Below the pieces are notes generated by a model, which worked only from the letters and a program-made list of their open reading frames with translations, had not been told where the DNA came from and ran no database searches. Position numbers and translations under genes: made by a program. Positions 34,805-47,215 of a stretch of DNA of 64,000 nt are shown here, in pieces (the stretch's first letter is position 1; the number at the start of each line of letters is the position of its first letter). The DNA comes from Micropterus salmoides. Lineage: Eukaryota > Chordata > Actinopteri > Centrarchiformes > Centrarchidae. The DNA lies in NCBI RefSeq assembly GCF_014851395.1, contig NW_024040707.1, forward strand, positions 19,896,457-19,960,456. The letters run 5' to 3'.

Positions 34805-37800
34805 TTAGAAAAGACCGCAATCTTTAAGGTTTTCTTTGATGATGATGTCTGTCACAGCATTGAACACAATCTCGACGTTCTTTGTGTCTGTGGCACAGGT
34901 CAAGTGGGAGTAGATTTCTTTCACACCCTTCTTCATGTTCAGCTCCAAGAACTGCGATTTGATGTAGTTGCTGGCGTCATCGTACGTGTTGGGGCCTAAA
35001 ACAAATCAAGGGTGTGAAGATTTAGGAGGGGAAGAAGTTTTGTTGGGGAAAAAAGTACCATCAGTCCCTCTGCATCACTTCGTCAGTCAGCTAGCATGAC
35101 CAAAGTTTGATTTTATCACTTGCATCACAAAATTTCTTGAGGGAACAAGACTGGGATTCCTGTTGTCTGAGGTTTTAATCTCAGGATTGCTAACTTGACC
35201 AATTTAGTCTTTATTTATTATTTTTTTCTGAGCAGTTTTGGTCACGAGACAATCTCAGTCTGTTTGTTTGCATTTGAGTGCCCTTTACCACTTGGTTTGT
35301 TTTGCACATACACCCCTGTTACGATCTCATATTAAGAATAATGACTTGTTGGCAGCAGACTGTGATCCACTCTCCCAGCATGCCTGACAGATGTAGTATC
35401 ACCGTTTCCCTGCCCATGCATTTAGCCTGCCATTCTCACTGCTATAGCAACCTAAGGCCTGTCATAGCACAGTGTGCAGCAGGTATAACACATGGACCAT
35501 TAAAGAAGCGTAATTTGGTCTTACCATCATAGTCTGGGAAGCAGATACTCAGATGGACTTTCTTGATCTTCTCCTCAAAGAGATCCTTCTTGTTGAGGAA
35601 AAGCACGATGGAGGTCAGTGCAAAGAATCTGTGGTTGCAGATGCTGTTGAATAGATGGAGGGACTCGTGCATGCGGTTCTGAAGAGGTCAGAGAAGAACA
35701 GGGTGAATTCCTAGCTGACATGTCTGTATGCTTACCATCAGGTAGCAGCCTCTCAACTCACCACTTCGTCGTCCTCTACCAGCACCATGTCATATGCACT
35801 GAGAGCTCCGCAAAAGATGATGCAGGTCACACCCTCGAAACAATGGATCCACTTCTTTCTCTCTGACCTCTGGCCACCCACATCAAACATCCTATTCACC
35901 ACACAGGAGAGTCACAGCAAAGTCAGTCAGTCAACGTCTCTTGGATATCACAGAGCTGTAAGGTTTGTCTGTTTTTACTGGTGTCAGACTTTTGTTTCTT
36001 GCATCTCACCTGAAGTGCAACTCTTTGCAAGAGAACTGTTCTTCAATGATACCAGTTGTTTTGACTCGAGATCGCAGCACATCCTGCTCAGTGGGGAGGT
36101 AGTCTGGCTTGCAGATTCTGTCCATTTCATTGAGGTAGCTGATGATGGCAGACCAAACAGCACAGCAATCAGGCCTCAGATATGAAATCATCTTTATCTT
36201 TAAACACTAAGCTAGTTGCCACTTTAGCTTTACATGTAGCCCCACTTATGCATCATCAGTGGTAGACATGTACTCACTAGCCAGCAGAGTCGTTCAGTTG
36301 GTACTCAGCAGCTCTCTCAAAGCCGGCCTGCACGCCAGAGTCTTTCCACAGCTTCTGGATGACACTAGCCAGCTCAGGAGGCATTGTGCCTTCTTCAATG
36401 GAGTCTGACAAGTTTTGCAGCTTCTGTGCATCCTCCTGTGGTTTCATGCACACAGAACAAAGATCCATCAGCACCGTCAGAGAACTATTTATAGCATGTC
36501 AGTAAAAAATGAACTCTACGAGTAAATCATGTCTGGCGCATGTCTTTGAGACCTGTGAAGAGGCTGCGCCAAAATCAATGCCGAGCATCTCCATGCCTCT
36601 GATGATAGCCAGAGCAGACTGCAGGATGTTGCCATAGATGACTGCTCTAAACTCCAATTGTTCCTCTTTTGTGTAACCACCTTGATGCAGAATCCTGTAC
36701 AAGTAGAGAGGAGAAGTGTTTTAGTTCGGGGAAAATCCTCTGGTAAGCTGATTATTTTATGCTTATTTATATCCCAAATATTTTTAAATTGTTATATAAA
36801 ATGTAAATTCTGCAGACTTGCATTCACATAATTTAGAAATGCTAGGATCTTGCAATTATATGCTCAATTTGGATTTTGAAGTTCATGCAATATAAAACAA
36901 CCTGGATGTCTGCTAGAGCCAGGACTCACAGTGCCACCCTGTGGTGTGTTTCTGACCCTCATGCAGCTCTTATTGTCAGAGCGTAACTAACTGCACAAAA
37001 CAAGTGCTGACAAATCAGAGTAAGCGGATGTTTGCCATGTTCACCTTTTGTAAAATGTTTCATTGGAAGTGAAACAGACAGAGGTGGGGGAGCTTTGGCC
37101 TGCTGGCTGTATGCCTGACCAATGAGACTAAAAAAACTTTCATTGCTTGCCAGTGACATGCTGTGGATGACACACGAATTGTATCACTTATTTTAATACT
37201 TACTTCATTTGTTTTACAATGGTGCTTTTCCCTGACTCACCAGCACCTGAAGAAGAAGAAAAAGGTTTGTGTTACTCTTTGACATGCCATTGTGTATAAG
37301 CCGTAAACAACCAAAGAATGTGTTTTGATGGTGCTGTCAGTTTATAGGAGCAGTCAGGCCAAATGTTGTGTCGTGTTTGGATAGTTTCAGGATGGATGTC
37401 TGCATTTATCACAAGAGAACAAAACTCAATGATATTTGTGTTGGAACAACTCATAGGGCCGGAGAGCTATGCAAGAGCAGCTCACCAGTAACATCTCTTT
37501 ATAGAAATCATGACAAGGCTGTTCAAGAAAATCCATTGTGAACAGATTTGCTGATCACTGCATTTGTATAAACGTTCCCCAGTCTCTCTCTATGCACGTA
37601 GATATGTATCAACAGCAGAGCTTTACATGAGTTGGAGTTAGCTTTAATAGGATTTTTTTACTTCTTGGCCTAGCCAAATGTAAATAAATATAGCACAGGA
37701 TGTGTGACCAGGAACTGCAAAATTTACATTTTCAAAATTGACATAAAACAGAGGCACAGAAAGATTCTAGTAGTAAGCACACTGGAGCAGAGAAAGCAAA

Positions 37801-40652
37801 CTGGCTAAATATACAGGTTAAGTTACGCATGTAACAGACAACATCAGCTACAGTAAAGAAAAATGTATAAAAAGCAACTGTTGTCTTTGGCAGTGGAGAG
37901 GTCAGATTTGAATGTGCATATTCATTTTCAGCTGGCCTGTGAAGTTATGGTGATCCTGTGTGTCTGAAGTGTTCTGGCTCCCAGTTTCATGCTAAGCCTT
38001 GTGATGGTTTAATAGAGGACACTAAACTGGTTAACGGCTCCGCTAACAGGAACAACATAATAAACACAACAATGTTTCTTTCTTGCTGAGCTCTAAAGTG
38101 GTCTAAATTGGTCTTCCATAAGCAATTAATGTCAGCATATTTTCGTTCATTGAGCACATCATGCTGTTAAAAAGAGTGCCAGTGTGTTTCCAGACATCTC
38201 CAGCAAATCACACAAGAGTGGAGCACAATGACAGGAGGAGAACCCTGTTTCATTTTAGGGGAACAGTTTTCATAATGAAATTTACCTTGTGCATAGATAT
38301 GCATACCTTGTACATACATGCACAATGTGAACTGTGCACATATGTACAATTTAAGTGTCACAATTTGATGTGCTAGTTAAAGAAACGCTTGCAGGTAGAT
38401 CAGGCTCTCTGCAGCACCATAAGCTCACTCAGGTCAGATGGAATTTATCACATCACAGAGCAGCCAAAACAGTCTGTCCTGTTCTCACCGAAGCCACATT
38501 AAGCTCCATCCACAGACTTATAGCTTGAGCATTTAAAGACTTCCACAGACTTCCTAGCTCTGAAGACTGAGGGGAAAGGCCTTCCTATGAAAACAAAGCC
38601 TTCGACTAAAAGAAATGGAATGTTTTTTCATTTGTAATGTGCACATTAGGGGAAATATTCTTTGAACCATCTCAGTTAATGCAGTTTGAGAACAATCAAG
38701 GAGTGAGTGCTCATTGTTCAGATTTCTGAGAACCTTAAAGGGGGTAGCCTTGCAGATAACCATTTTAGGAACTTCCCTGTAAGCTGTAATTTAAGTCTTT
38801 GGAAAAGCTATTGTTGCCTAAATATTCAAGAATTTCCCACATTTATTAAGACATGTAAAACTTCACCAATGTTTTATTCACTTGTTTGCACACCAGCACA
38901 CAAGTAGCTACCCACTGAAATCATGTTTAGTTCAAATAAAAACCTACAGGGTTTTGGACCATGTGGCTCTTTCCTGCTCCTTTCCCAATGTCCACCAGAG
39001 CCCACAAGATGGCACTGTTACTTATCTTAAACGATTTGCTTCTGGCTGTCTGATCTTTGATACTGTGCTGCTGGAGAAGCACGTCTTCTGTAAATATAAT
39101 GGAAGTAGATATTAAATCTTTTAATAGTGTTTCAGACTCTTACTTCACAGATTACACTTTAAAAAACACTGTTGTGTGCAGTGTTGTGAGTTATAAAATA
39201 CAGTAACTGCATTCATACAGTGCAATAATTGATAGTTTTAGGCTTTGTAGTAAATAGTTAAAGCATATTTGCATTTAATACTTGATTTTCAACATCCATC
39301 ACCAGTGGTGTATTAGCACAGGGGTGCATGCTCTGCAATGGTTGATTATTTACATTATGATACAAGTTTTTAATCCCCCCCACTCCACCCCGAATTTCAT
39401 TTGGCAAAAACATTGTTATGTCCCAAAATCCAACTCTTAATAAAATTGGCAATAACCTGCATTATTTAATCCTATTTAACACCGTCTCCAAGATTTTCAT
39501 CAAAATGTTCACTATTCACTATTTTGACACTGTGAGTGTTGCTGTTATAAAGTTAGTGCTTATAAAACACTTGTGTCTTAGCCAACATGTGGAGGGATCA
39601 ACAAAGACCTCACCAAGTGGATCTGCACTAAACCGGTTAGCTAATCCGATTGCACAATGCTGTGCTGATTCATTTAGACCAAAAGCTATGATTATTGTAA
39701 GCACCAATGTCCTTCCATTAGATTTGAAAAGTCATTCTTAATTTTAAGGCACACCCAAGAAAATAGAAATACATTCAGACCCTAAATGTAATACATTTGT
39801 CAAAACAGCTGAATGAGCTCGAGTCTGTGCAGTAGTTTAAATGAAAATCTATTACTAATACTAATACTTAGTATACTTTTCAAATTAGGCAAATAATTAT
39901 TGTTTTGCTGTTCTGTACTGTAAACTCTTACAAAGTATTCTTTTGATTTAGCTTCATCTCAGATCCCTGTGTTAACTGCTCAACTTGTAAACATGTCTCT
40001 CTTATCTCTCTCTGCTGCTGTTACTTTCCTCTCGCTAATGCCCTCTCAGTTTTGCAGAAGCTTAAACAGTCCACCCATCTTTCTAATAAGCTAATGCACG
40101 GTTTTACCCAGAAATAAATCATCTGCACAGCCTGTAAATCCTCTGACCATGCCATTTCAGATGTCATAACTGCTGTCAGAGCAGCTTAACACATCTCAGA
40201 TGGTTCATATACAAGACTTGAATATGCAGCAAATGATTCAATAAACTCAGAGTGACACATCCTTCATTCACTTATGAATTCAGCTATATGTATTGAATGA
40301 TCTGTGATGATCAAAGCATCTGTGCTTTTTAACGGTAAGTTACACCTGTTGACTTCCGTTCTACTCTGCAGACCTGAACCTCCACAGAAACTTCCACTCA
40401 ATCAGAGATGGAAAGTTAAAAGTTAGAGTTTGTAAAGTACTGAATCTTTGAAGTGAAAGCCTGTCAATCTGAGCACTTTGCATCGCCTGTTGTCTGGGAC
40501 AAAAAATAAAACTTGATGCAACAAGACTATTCTTGAGTCCACTTACCAAGCAGTAATAGCTTGACTGTTTTAGCATCCTTATCAGCATCTTCCTGGAGTT
40601 GTTTTTCCAACTCCTTGGACTTTTTGTCCTCGGCGCTTGCTCCCGCACCCAT
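34805..40652 (-). CDS. gnat2: Cone transducin alpha, G(t) subunit alpha-2
   Basis: Eight exons in transcript order: 40652-40547, 37246-37204, 36694-36553, 36435-36278, 36138-36010, 35891-35762, 35678-35525 and 34995-34805. The lengths (106, 43, 142, 158, 129, 130, 154, 191 nt) give 350 residues. The product is the cone-photoreceptor G-alpha that couples cone opsins to phosphodiesterase 6 in the outer segment. It shows MGAGASAEDK (Gly2 myristoylation, no Cys3), GAGESGKST, SRVKTTG, DVGGQRSERKKW, FLNKKD, TCATDT and the ending KENLKDCGLF with the toxin-sensitive cysteine. GNAT2-type stretches include EEGTMPPEL, YLPTEQDVLRSRVKTTGIIE and VHLSICFPDYDG. Exon 1 is four codons shorter than that of gnai3; from memory human GNAT2 is 354 residues. 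All junctions are GT-AG; the exon 3 donor CAG|GTCTCA is weak, but the 142-nt length is conserved. It lies tail-to-tail with gnai3. Confidence 0.95.
37247..40546 (-). other. gnat2: gnat2 intron 1 (3.3 kb)
   Basis: Runs between donor CTTG|GTAAG and acceptor TTCTTCAG|GTGCTGG on the minus strand. It is AT-rich, with no repeat family recognised and no extra exon supported. All other gnat2 introns are short (83-529 bp). Confidence 0.75.
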
Positions 40653-40965
40653 GCTTTCTTCCTCCGCAAACTCAAGATCCTCAAGGTAGGAAATTTTGAC
40701 GGTTCTCTGTGAGTAGCTGCAGAGAATCTAGCTGCAACACTAATCGTGCTGAAAGGCGATTTCCGAGCGGAAGGGGATTGAGAAGGAGGTGCTTGAATCT
40801 TCCTGGCTTCTTTGGCCTTGTCCGATTAGATGACAAGATGGGGTGCTCTCAAGGATCAAATCGATTCAGCAGCTCTGTCCACCCTTTAATTCCCTCTGCT
40901 TAACCCTCTGACTTAGGAGATGCCTCTTCCTGATTGGTCAGACAATCCAATAAGTCTAATGAGGG
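40653..40965 (-). promoter_or_regulatory. gnat2: gnat2 promoter region with CRX/OTX-type sites
   Basis: Within 320 bp upstream of the start codon there are two TAATC/GATTAG motifs (CTAATC at 40740-40745, GATTAG at 40824-40829) of the kind bound by the photoreceptor factors CRX/OTX. Further up is a CCAAT box on the minus strand (ATTGG at 40933-40937) and a nearby CCAAT-like repeat. Cone genes are typically driven by such sites. No clear TATA box or start site can be assigned. Confidence 0.4.
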
Positions 40966-41149
40966 CTATAGTGAATGATGTAAAGAAAAGGAGAAAATAA
41001 ACACACTCACATACAGTGAGAGTCATTGATATAAGTTTTGCCAACTCTACTTAAATTGATTTGATTTTTCTTGATGGATATGATTTGTTCATATATATAT
41101 AGACAATATATATGTATGTACTATAAATGTGTACCTATTGTAGAGTCTA

Positions 41150-41760
41150 TGGATTTTCACAAACAACTTTCTCTAGGGTTTACAGTGAATGGTCTGAAAA
41201 AGAGAAAAGTATGCTGTAGTTCTCTGGGCAAAAAACCTTGTTGGTATCAAAGATCAGATGAGAATGGCCCGACTGGTTCAAGCTGATGGAAAGGCAACAG
41301 TTACTCAAATAACCACTTGTTACAACCGAGGTATGCAGAAGAGCATCTCTGAACGTACAACCAGTCGAACCTTGAAGCAGATGGGCTACAGCAGCAGAAG
41401 ACCACTCCTGTCAGCTCAGGTAAACTGAGTCTACAAATGTGTCTACCAAAATCGGACAATAGAAGACTGGAAAAACATTGCCTGGTCTGATGAGTCTCGA
41501 TTTCTGCTGCGATATTCAGATTGTAGGGTCAGAATTTGGCGTAAACAACATGAAAGTGTGGATCCATCCTGCCTTGAATCAACATTTCAGGCTGCTGGTG
41601 GTGGTGTAATGGTGTGGGGGGTATTTTCTTGGTACACTAGTACCAACTGAGCATTGTTTAAAAGACAATTGTTGCTGACCATGTCCTTTCTTTTTTGACC
41701 ACAGTTTTCCCATTTTCAAGCAAGGTGTACTTACTAAAGTGATTGGTGAGTGACAGTATA
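41150..41760 (+). mobile_element. Decayed Tc1-like transposon copy
   Basis: The translated sequence reads RMARLVQADGKATVTQITTC and NRGMQKSISERTTSRTLKQM (HTH/linker region), then after a small deletion and stop codons TIEDWKNIAWSDESRF (first catalytic Asp), RVRIWRKQHESVDPSC and GGGVMVWGVFSW. A large part of the catalytic domain, including the second Asp and the Glu, is missing. The copy ends with AAGGTGTACTTACTAAAGTG and GGTGAGTG, which resembles a terminal inverted repeat of this Tc1 subfamily. The 5' terminal repeat is lost. It belongs to a different Tc1 lineage from the copy at 50609. Confidence 0.85.
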
Positions 41761-44700
41761 TGGTATCTTTGTGATCTGGCAAAGTTCTGACTGGGATGAA
41801 ATGGTAGTTTTCAGTCAGTGTGCAGGTGTTGCTCTTTTCATCCATACAGTATTTTCCCTCTTGACTTCAGTGACAGTCACGTGGCGAAAGCAGGGAGGGA
41901 GGCATTAACCTCTCATGAACTTCTTATAGCTAAGACATCTAAATCCTAGGTGGTGTGGTGTGCCTGCTAAATAAAGCAACTGTCACTGCACTGTGTTGTT
42001 TAGCGGGGTCTCAGTGATAAAATGACCTAAACGGATTTCCCAAATTACTTAATGTGCATCAGATTGAATGGGATCCATCATACATGAAACCATCTCAGAA
42101 TATTACATTTCTTTCAGCCAGAGCAGGGGTTTTAAGACAATGGGGCATGATGTGACATACAGTAAGGATGCTGCAGCAGGATTGGAGCAGTTGATCTGTG
42201 AAGAGGTCAACTTTGCAGGGTTGATGGGTGGAGGCCAGTGGGCCTTGTCTTCAAGACTATTACGCTCCCGCCCTACGTGTTAGAGGTCTGAGATACTGCA
42301 GCTGAGGTTGCTAACTCAGTCAGACAGGTTGCTAATGTATGTTTTTGTGTGTTAACAAAGTATAATTTAGTAACTTTAGTGTCCTCAGAAAGATAAAGGC
42401 ATTTTCTGCTTTTGCAGCATCACTTTTTAAATTGTAGCTTTTTAATTTATCTTTTACTTTCCACTAGATGGTACATCTAGTCAAATGGATCATTTTGACA
42501 TTGCATTTTAGAGGTGCAATCAAAGTGTCACAGTTCACAGTAGAGCTGAGTATCAATGCTTGTTGAATTTTGATTGTTGATAAATGAAAAGTATACTGAA
42601 AATTGGTACTGACTGGTCGATCATATTCTGAATGTTGTTTGATTATTCTTGGAACACAGAATTTCAGATTGAAATTGTAATTTACTAAATTGTATTCTTG
42701 TATTTTTAGTTTTTGTGGGGGCTGTTCATATTTACAAAGTTAAGCATCACAAAATGTACTCAGGTATTAAATCAATTACTGATGTACTGACGCTTGTATG
42801 GACACATTTTGAATGTAAAAAGTACAGACTCATATTTTATCACGTTTATCATGACCAATACTCACATAACCCATACATAACTGTAAACTCAAAGGGTTAT
42901 TGGTCACTGTAAATGTTTCTCTTGTCCATACAGGCTGCAAAGTGTTTCCAGTCTAAATGATGGTTGATAAGTTCAGCTGAAGCTAAAATGAAGCTTCATA
43001 AGTCAGAGCTAAACAAATCGAGTGGGTATATTCTGAAGTGTTAGTAATACACAATTTCCTCTTAAAATTTGCATCTCTACACCGCAGTTCAGCCAGCAGA
43101 CACTCTCTGGGAAAACTCAAACAGGCACTTTCAAACTAAACAAAATGCACTCTTAATTTGATTGAGTCAAAGATCGTGTATTTTTTTTTTTTTTTCAAGT
43201 ACGACAACATGTCTACATGAGGGAAATTTTTGGCAGATGATTTTTGTCATCGTTTCTGATAATGTGGGAAAATGTGACTTTATGGCTTCAACGTATGGAG
43301 TTAATATTAATACTGCCCATGTGTTGTGTTACTACAAGCATGTTGAGCTAGAAATATCTGCTAATCATTAAATTAATTGTTGTAAGTCTTTGTGTTTAAT
43401 GTATCATGGTGAAATGTGACCAAATGGAGTGATCGCAGATATGTTTGGTTGTTTAACTGCAGCAGCACATCAGCAGTAGGGCAGTGTCTCGTTATCAGGC
43501 TTCAGTTTTGGAGCCACACCCAGCAGCTGGTGAACTGCACAGTCACCTAATAAAGTTTTTTCATCAAATAAAATCAAACGAAGGCAGACCGTGACTGCTC
43601 AATCTAAACTAGATGGGAATTAACAGATTTTTTTAAAGGCTTTGTGTAAACTTTGCATATATTGTCCCCATTTGTTTTTTAACTTTCTCTGAGAGCTTAT
43701 TGTAGGAGGAGCAGGTTTAACAGCAATTGGGTCTGTCCTTCACCCAGTCAGACAGCCGAGATCCAGTATAGTGACGTCAGGGTAAAATAGGCTCAGCGGG
43801 AAGTTAAGGGATTGACAGAGTGGGGCCCCTGAAAAAGAAGTGTGACACAAGATTGATAGTGAAGACAGAAAAAAAAATGATTTCAGTAAGTTTCACAGTG
43901 GCTTCAAAAGTTGTCATATCCTCCTTGTAAAATCTTTGTTTCCTGTTATAAAATGTGAAAATCTCATCTGACCATAGAGTAAGTTCAACCTCAAAAGCAT
44001 TAAACTCGCGTCACTCAGCCTAAGCATGTAGTGCTAATTGCCTGGGGCAGAGAGCTTCGGGTCTAAATCCCAGAACTCTTCCAAGCAGGCTAATCAGTGT
44101 AGCACATCTAGTGATGGCGGCCAATCCCATTAAGCGGTGGATGGCGTAGCCCCGCTTTGTTCTCAGTCCCTGCGTCTCTGATCTGTTGACGAGATTACCC
44201 ACAGAGCCTCAGATCAACCCAAGAGGCAGGGGCTTAACACATCGTCTTTTGGGGGCGGTGGGTGCAATTAAGAGAATGTAAACTGATGTAGGACTTTTCA
44301 GCAACATGCTACTATACATCATGGTGCAGAAAGGATGAATAAGATGCAGCTTACAACATTTCTTTGTCCAAGTAGGTCAAGTTAGAGACTCACTAATCCG
44401 TCCTCAACACCATAAGTAAAACACCAACACTTGTTTGTTTTTTAAATTGTGAATCTTAAACATCTGATATTTCAGTGATAAATACACAAGAAAGAGCTGA
44501 TTCTCCTCCTTAAATTTGGGACTTTGGTAAGGTTGGACTGTAGAATCTCTTTGAACAAACATGCAAACAAATAAACCTTCCAAGTAGGCAGATCCTCAAG
44601 GACCTCTGTTATATCACTTCCCCCAAAATCTTGGTGAAATCTAATCACTTTCCTGACAGTTTCAAACTAACATAAGGGTAACTTGTGCTTGATAGATTCA

Positions 44701-45358
44701 AGTGAATCCTCTTGATGTGGTTACTCTCTAAATCCTCAGCAGGCTCCAGAAGGTTCCCACCCACTGATGAGCTCATGTGATTTAGCCTATAAGTCTGCAA
44801 AATACATACAGTAAGTGTACTCTCACTGGTGACGCCATGTGGTAGCATTTACACACAAGATGTTGTGATACTCGTTGTTAATCCTCTTACACAAAGTATT
44901 TCGCAGCTCCTCATATAACTACCACTGACTGAATTATAATGGAAAACTTATATTATGAAGCCTGTTCATTTTTACAAGTGAATTGTTGGGTCTCTGTTAA
45001 TAATATTACAAAGAGTACGGTCTAGAACTATTCTATATGAAGAGTGCAAGGAGATAACTTTTGTTATGTACTGGTGCCATATAAATAAAAATTAAATATA
45101 TATAAATATAACTTTCTTTCCTCTTTCTGTTTTCGTCCACCTTTGTTCGTCCACGTTCCTCCCTTCAACCCGATCAATAAAATGTTTGTCTGTGTTTATG
45201 CGCTGTAACAGATTGGCCACCTATTGTACGTATCCATGCTGTCTGCAATGCACATGCTGGGATACTCAACCCCCTTGTTAAAATAAGCAACATAATCTAA
45301 ATTCTCTCCTAATATTCTCGTCAATGGCTGCATGTATAGGAAGCTTGTCTAAGGTCAA

Positions 45359-45384
45359 CGTATATATATATAGTATATATATGA
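45359..45384 (+). repeat. TA-rich microsatellite
   Basis: TATATATATATAGTATATATATG; an interrupted (TA)n run. Confidence 0.8.
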
Positions 45385-47074
45385 AGAGGGATTAACCACA
45401 GACGGATTAACTTTAGAGGCAACAAGTGAAAAGAAGTCAGAGTGCACAAGAGTGGATTATGGTGATTGTATTCATGGATACAGTACATTAGACTCTTAGT
45501 CCCCATTCACCTGTTCACTCCTCTATTACTGTCTGATACAGCACCACCTTGACTGTCTTAAACTGCCTGCAGCCCTCCATCACAGAGCTGCACGAAAGCA
45601 CAGTGAAATTCAGAGCAGCCGTTCTGTTCACCCACACATCCATCTCCTTCTGTTCTAAAAATGTCCTTAGGGGGGAAGGTGTTGCCGCATTACAAATTGC
45701 AAAAACATTGCAATCTCTGGATTCCTCAACATTGTTCGCTGCGAGTGTTTAATTTGAACCTACTCACTCTCACTGACCGTGGTTTTCATTTTTACAAACA
45801 TTAGATTGGTACATCATAGATACTGAGGAACTTACAGCAGTGCAATATACCACCTTCCCTAAGCATAATATAACCCTAGTCTAAAACCTAATGCTGGCGT
45901 TAGTTGAGAAATTACTTATTTATTTACATTTTTAAACATTAAAGGCTGGTTTATTGGGTCAAGTGCCCAGTGCACATACGACCTACAGTATAAAACACCA
46001 AAATAAGATAACTTCCTTCATTACCCAGAAAACAAAAAAAACTGTCTCAATCTTCACAAATAAAATCTGCCACAAAAAAGGCTCCCTTCCTAAAATGCAG
46101 CCCAAGTTTTTTTTATAAACATCCATCCATCGGAACTAAAGAAACAAAGAGCATTTGAGTAATTTAATATAAGTAAACACTATGTGCCCTTCCAAGGCCT
46201 CTGATTTTTGGGATTGGTGTTTTGTGTGGTGTCCTATCATTGTAATGGTGTCACTGAGCAGCTTAACTCACTCTTTTACTTGTGCAGCAGTCAGTTTCGC
46301 TACTTCCTAATGAGAAGGCCCTACCATAAGAGGGCGCTGGCTCACTCCCAAAGAAGTGCACACACTTTTACTGCAACCACCTCTTTCAGTCAGTCCTCTC
46401 TGTCAGTTTTTACTTCATCATTATTCATCAATTCGCTGCAAGTTTCTCATTTTAGAGTTTTAAAAGTAGATAAACATACATGGACATTCTTTACATATAT
46501 ATTTATTTGGTTTTCAGCCAAGAGGTGAAACTGACTTGGCATCTTGATGTTTCAAATGTTTGCACCGGGACTGAATGGACGTGGGCTGTCTATTATCTTG
46601 TCATATTTTTCAGCGAGCTCCTAGTTTGTATTCAGAATGGCATCCTTTAGATAGGAAAGAGGGATGTTCGACTGATTTCCATTTGTGCACTCATCTGCAT
46701 CTATGGACATTCCTACACATTTTGCAACAACCCAGAGTCATTTCATTGTGCATCATATTGTCCTCTCTTCTTACCAAAAGATTTTTTGTCAGTATATTGG
46801 TTCTCTAAACATGTTCTTTTAATTCGTTATAATGATTTAAAGTCCCACAAGTCTCTCTGCTTCCCTTTATTCTGCTCTTCCCTCTCTCAAATTTTGTAAT
46901 CCAGCGAGTTGTTTCTCGTCTCACTGTCCTCTTATGAGAAGTGGAAGTCACAATAATCAAATGAAAAAATGAGATGTGATGATACTCATTCTGCATTTCA
47001 CACAAGAGTCATCATTTGGGGTTGAACAACACCGTAATTGTCAAGTGTGTTTTTATTATATATTGTATATAATG

Positions 47075-47215
47075 AGAGCTAAAATGTTATGTCAATTAAT
47101 CGATTAGTTGACTGGCAGAAAATGAATCAGATGCTCATTTAATATTCTTTTAATAGTCATTTTTTAAGCAAACATTGTGGTTCCAGCTTCTCCATTTTCT
47201 TACATTTATAGAGCC
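47075..47215. mobile_element. Fragment of the AGCTGAAACGATTA repeat family
   Basis: GAGCTAAAATGTTATGTCAA is followed by TTAATCGATTAGTTGACTGG and CAGAAAATGAATCAG, then the subterminal motif GTGGTTCCAGCTTCTCCATT. It is the same family as the repeats at 26010 and 63830. The right end is uncertain. Confidence 0.55.
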
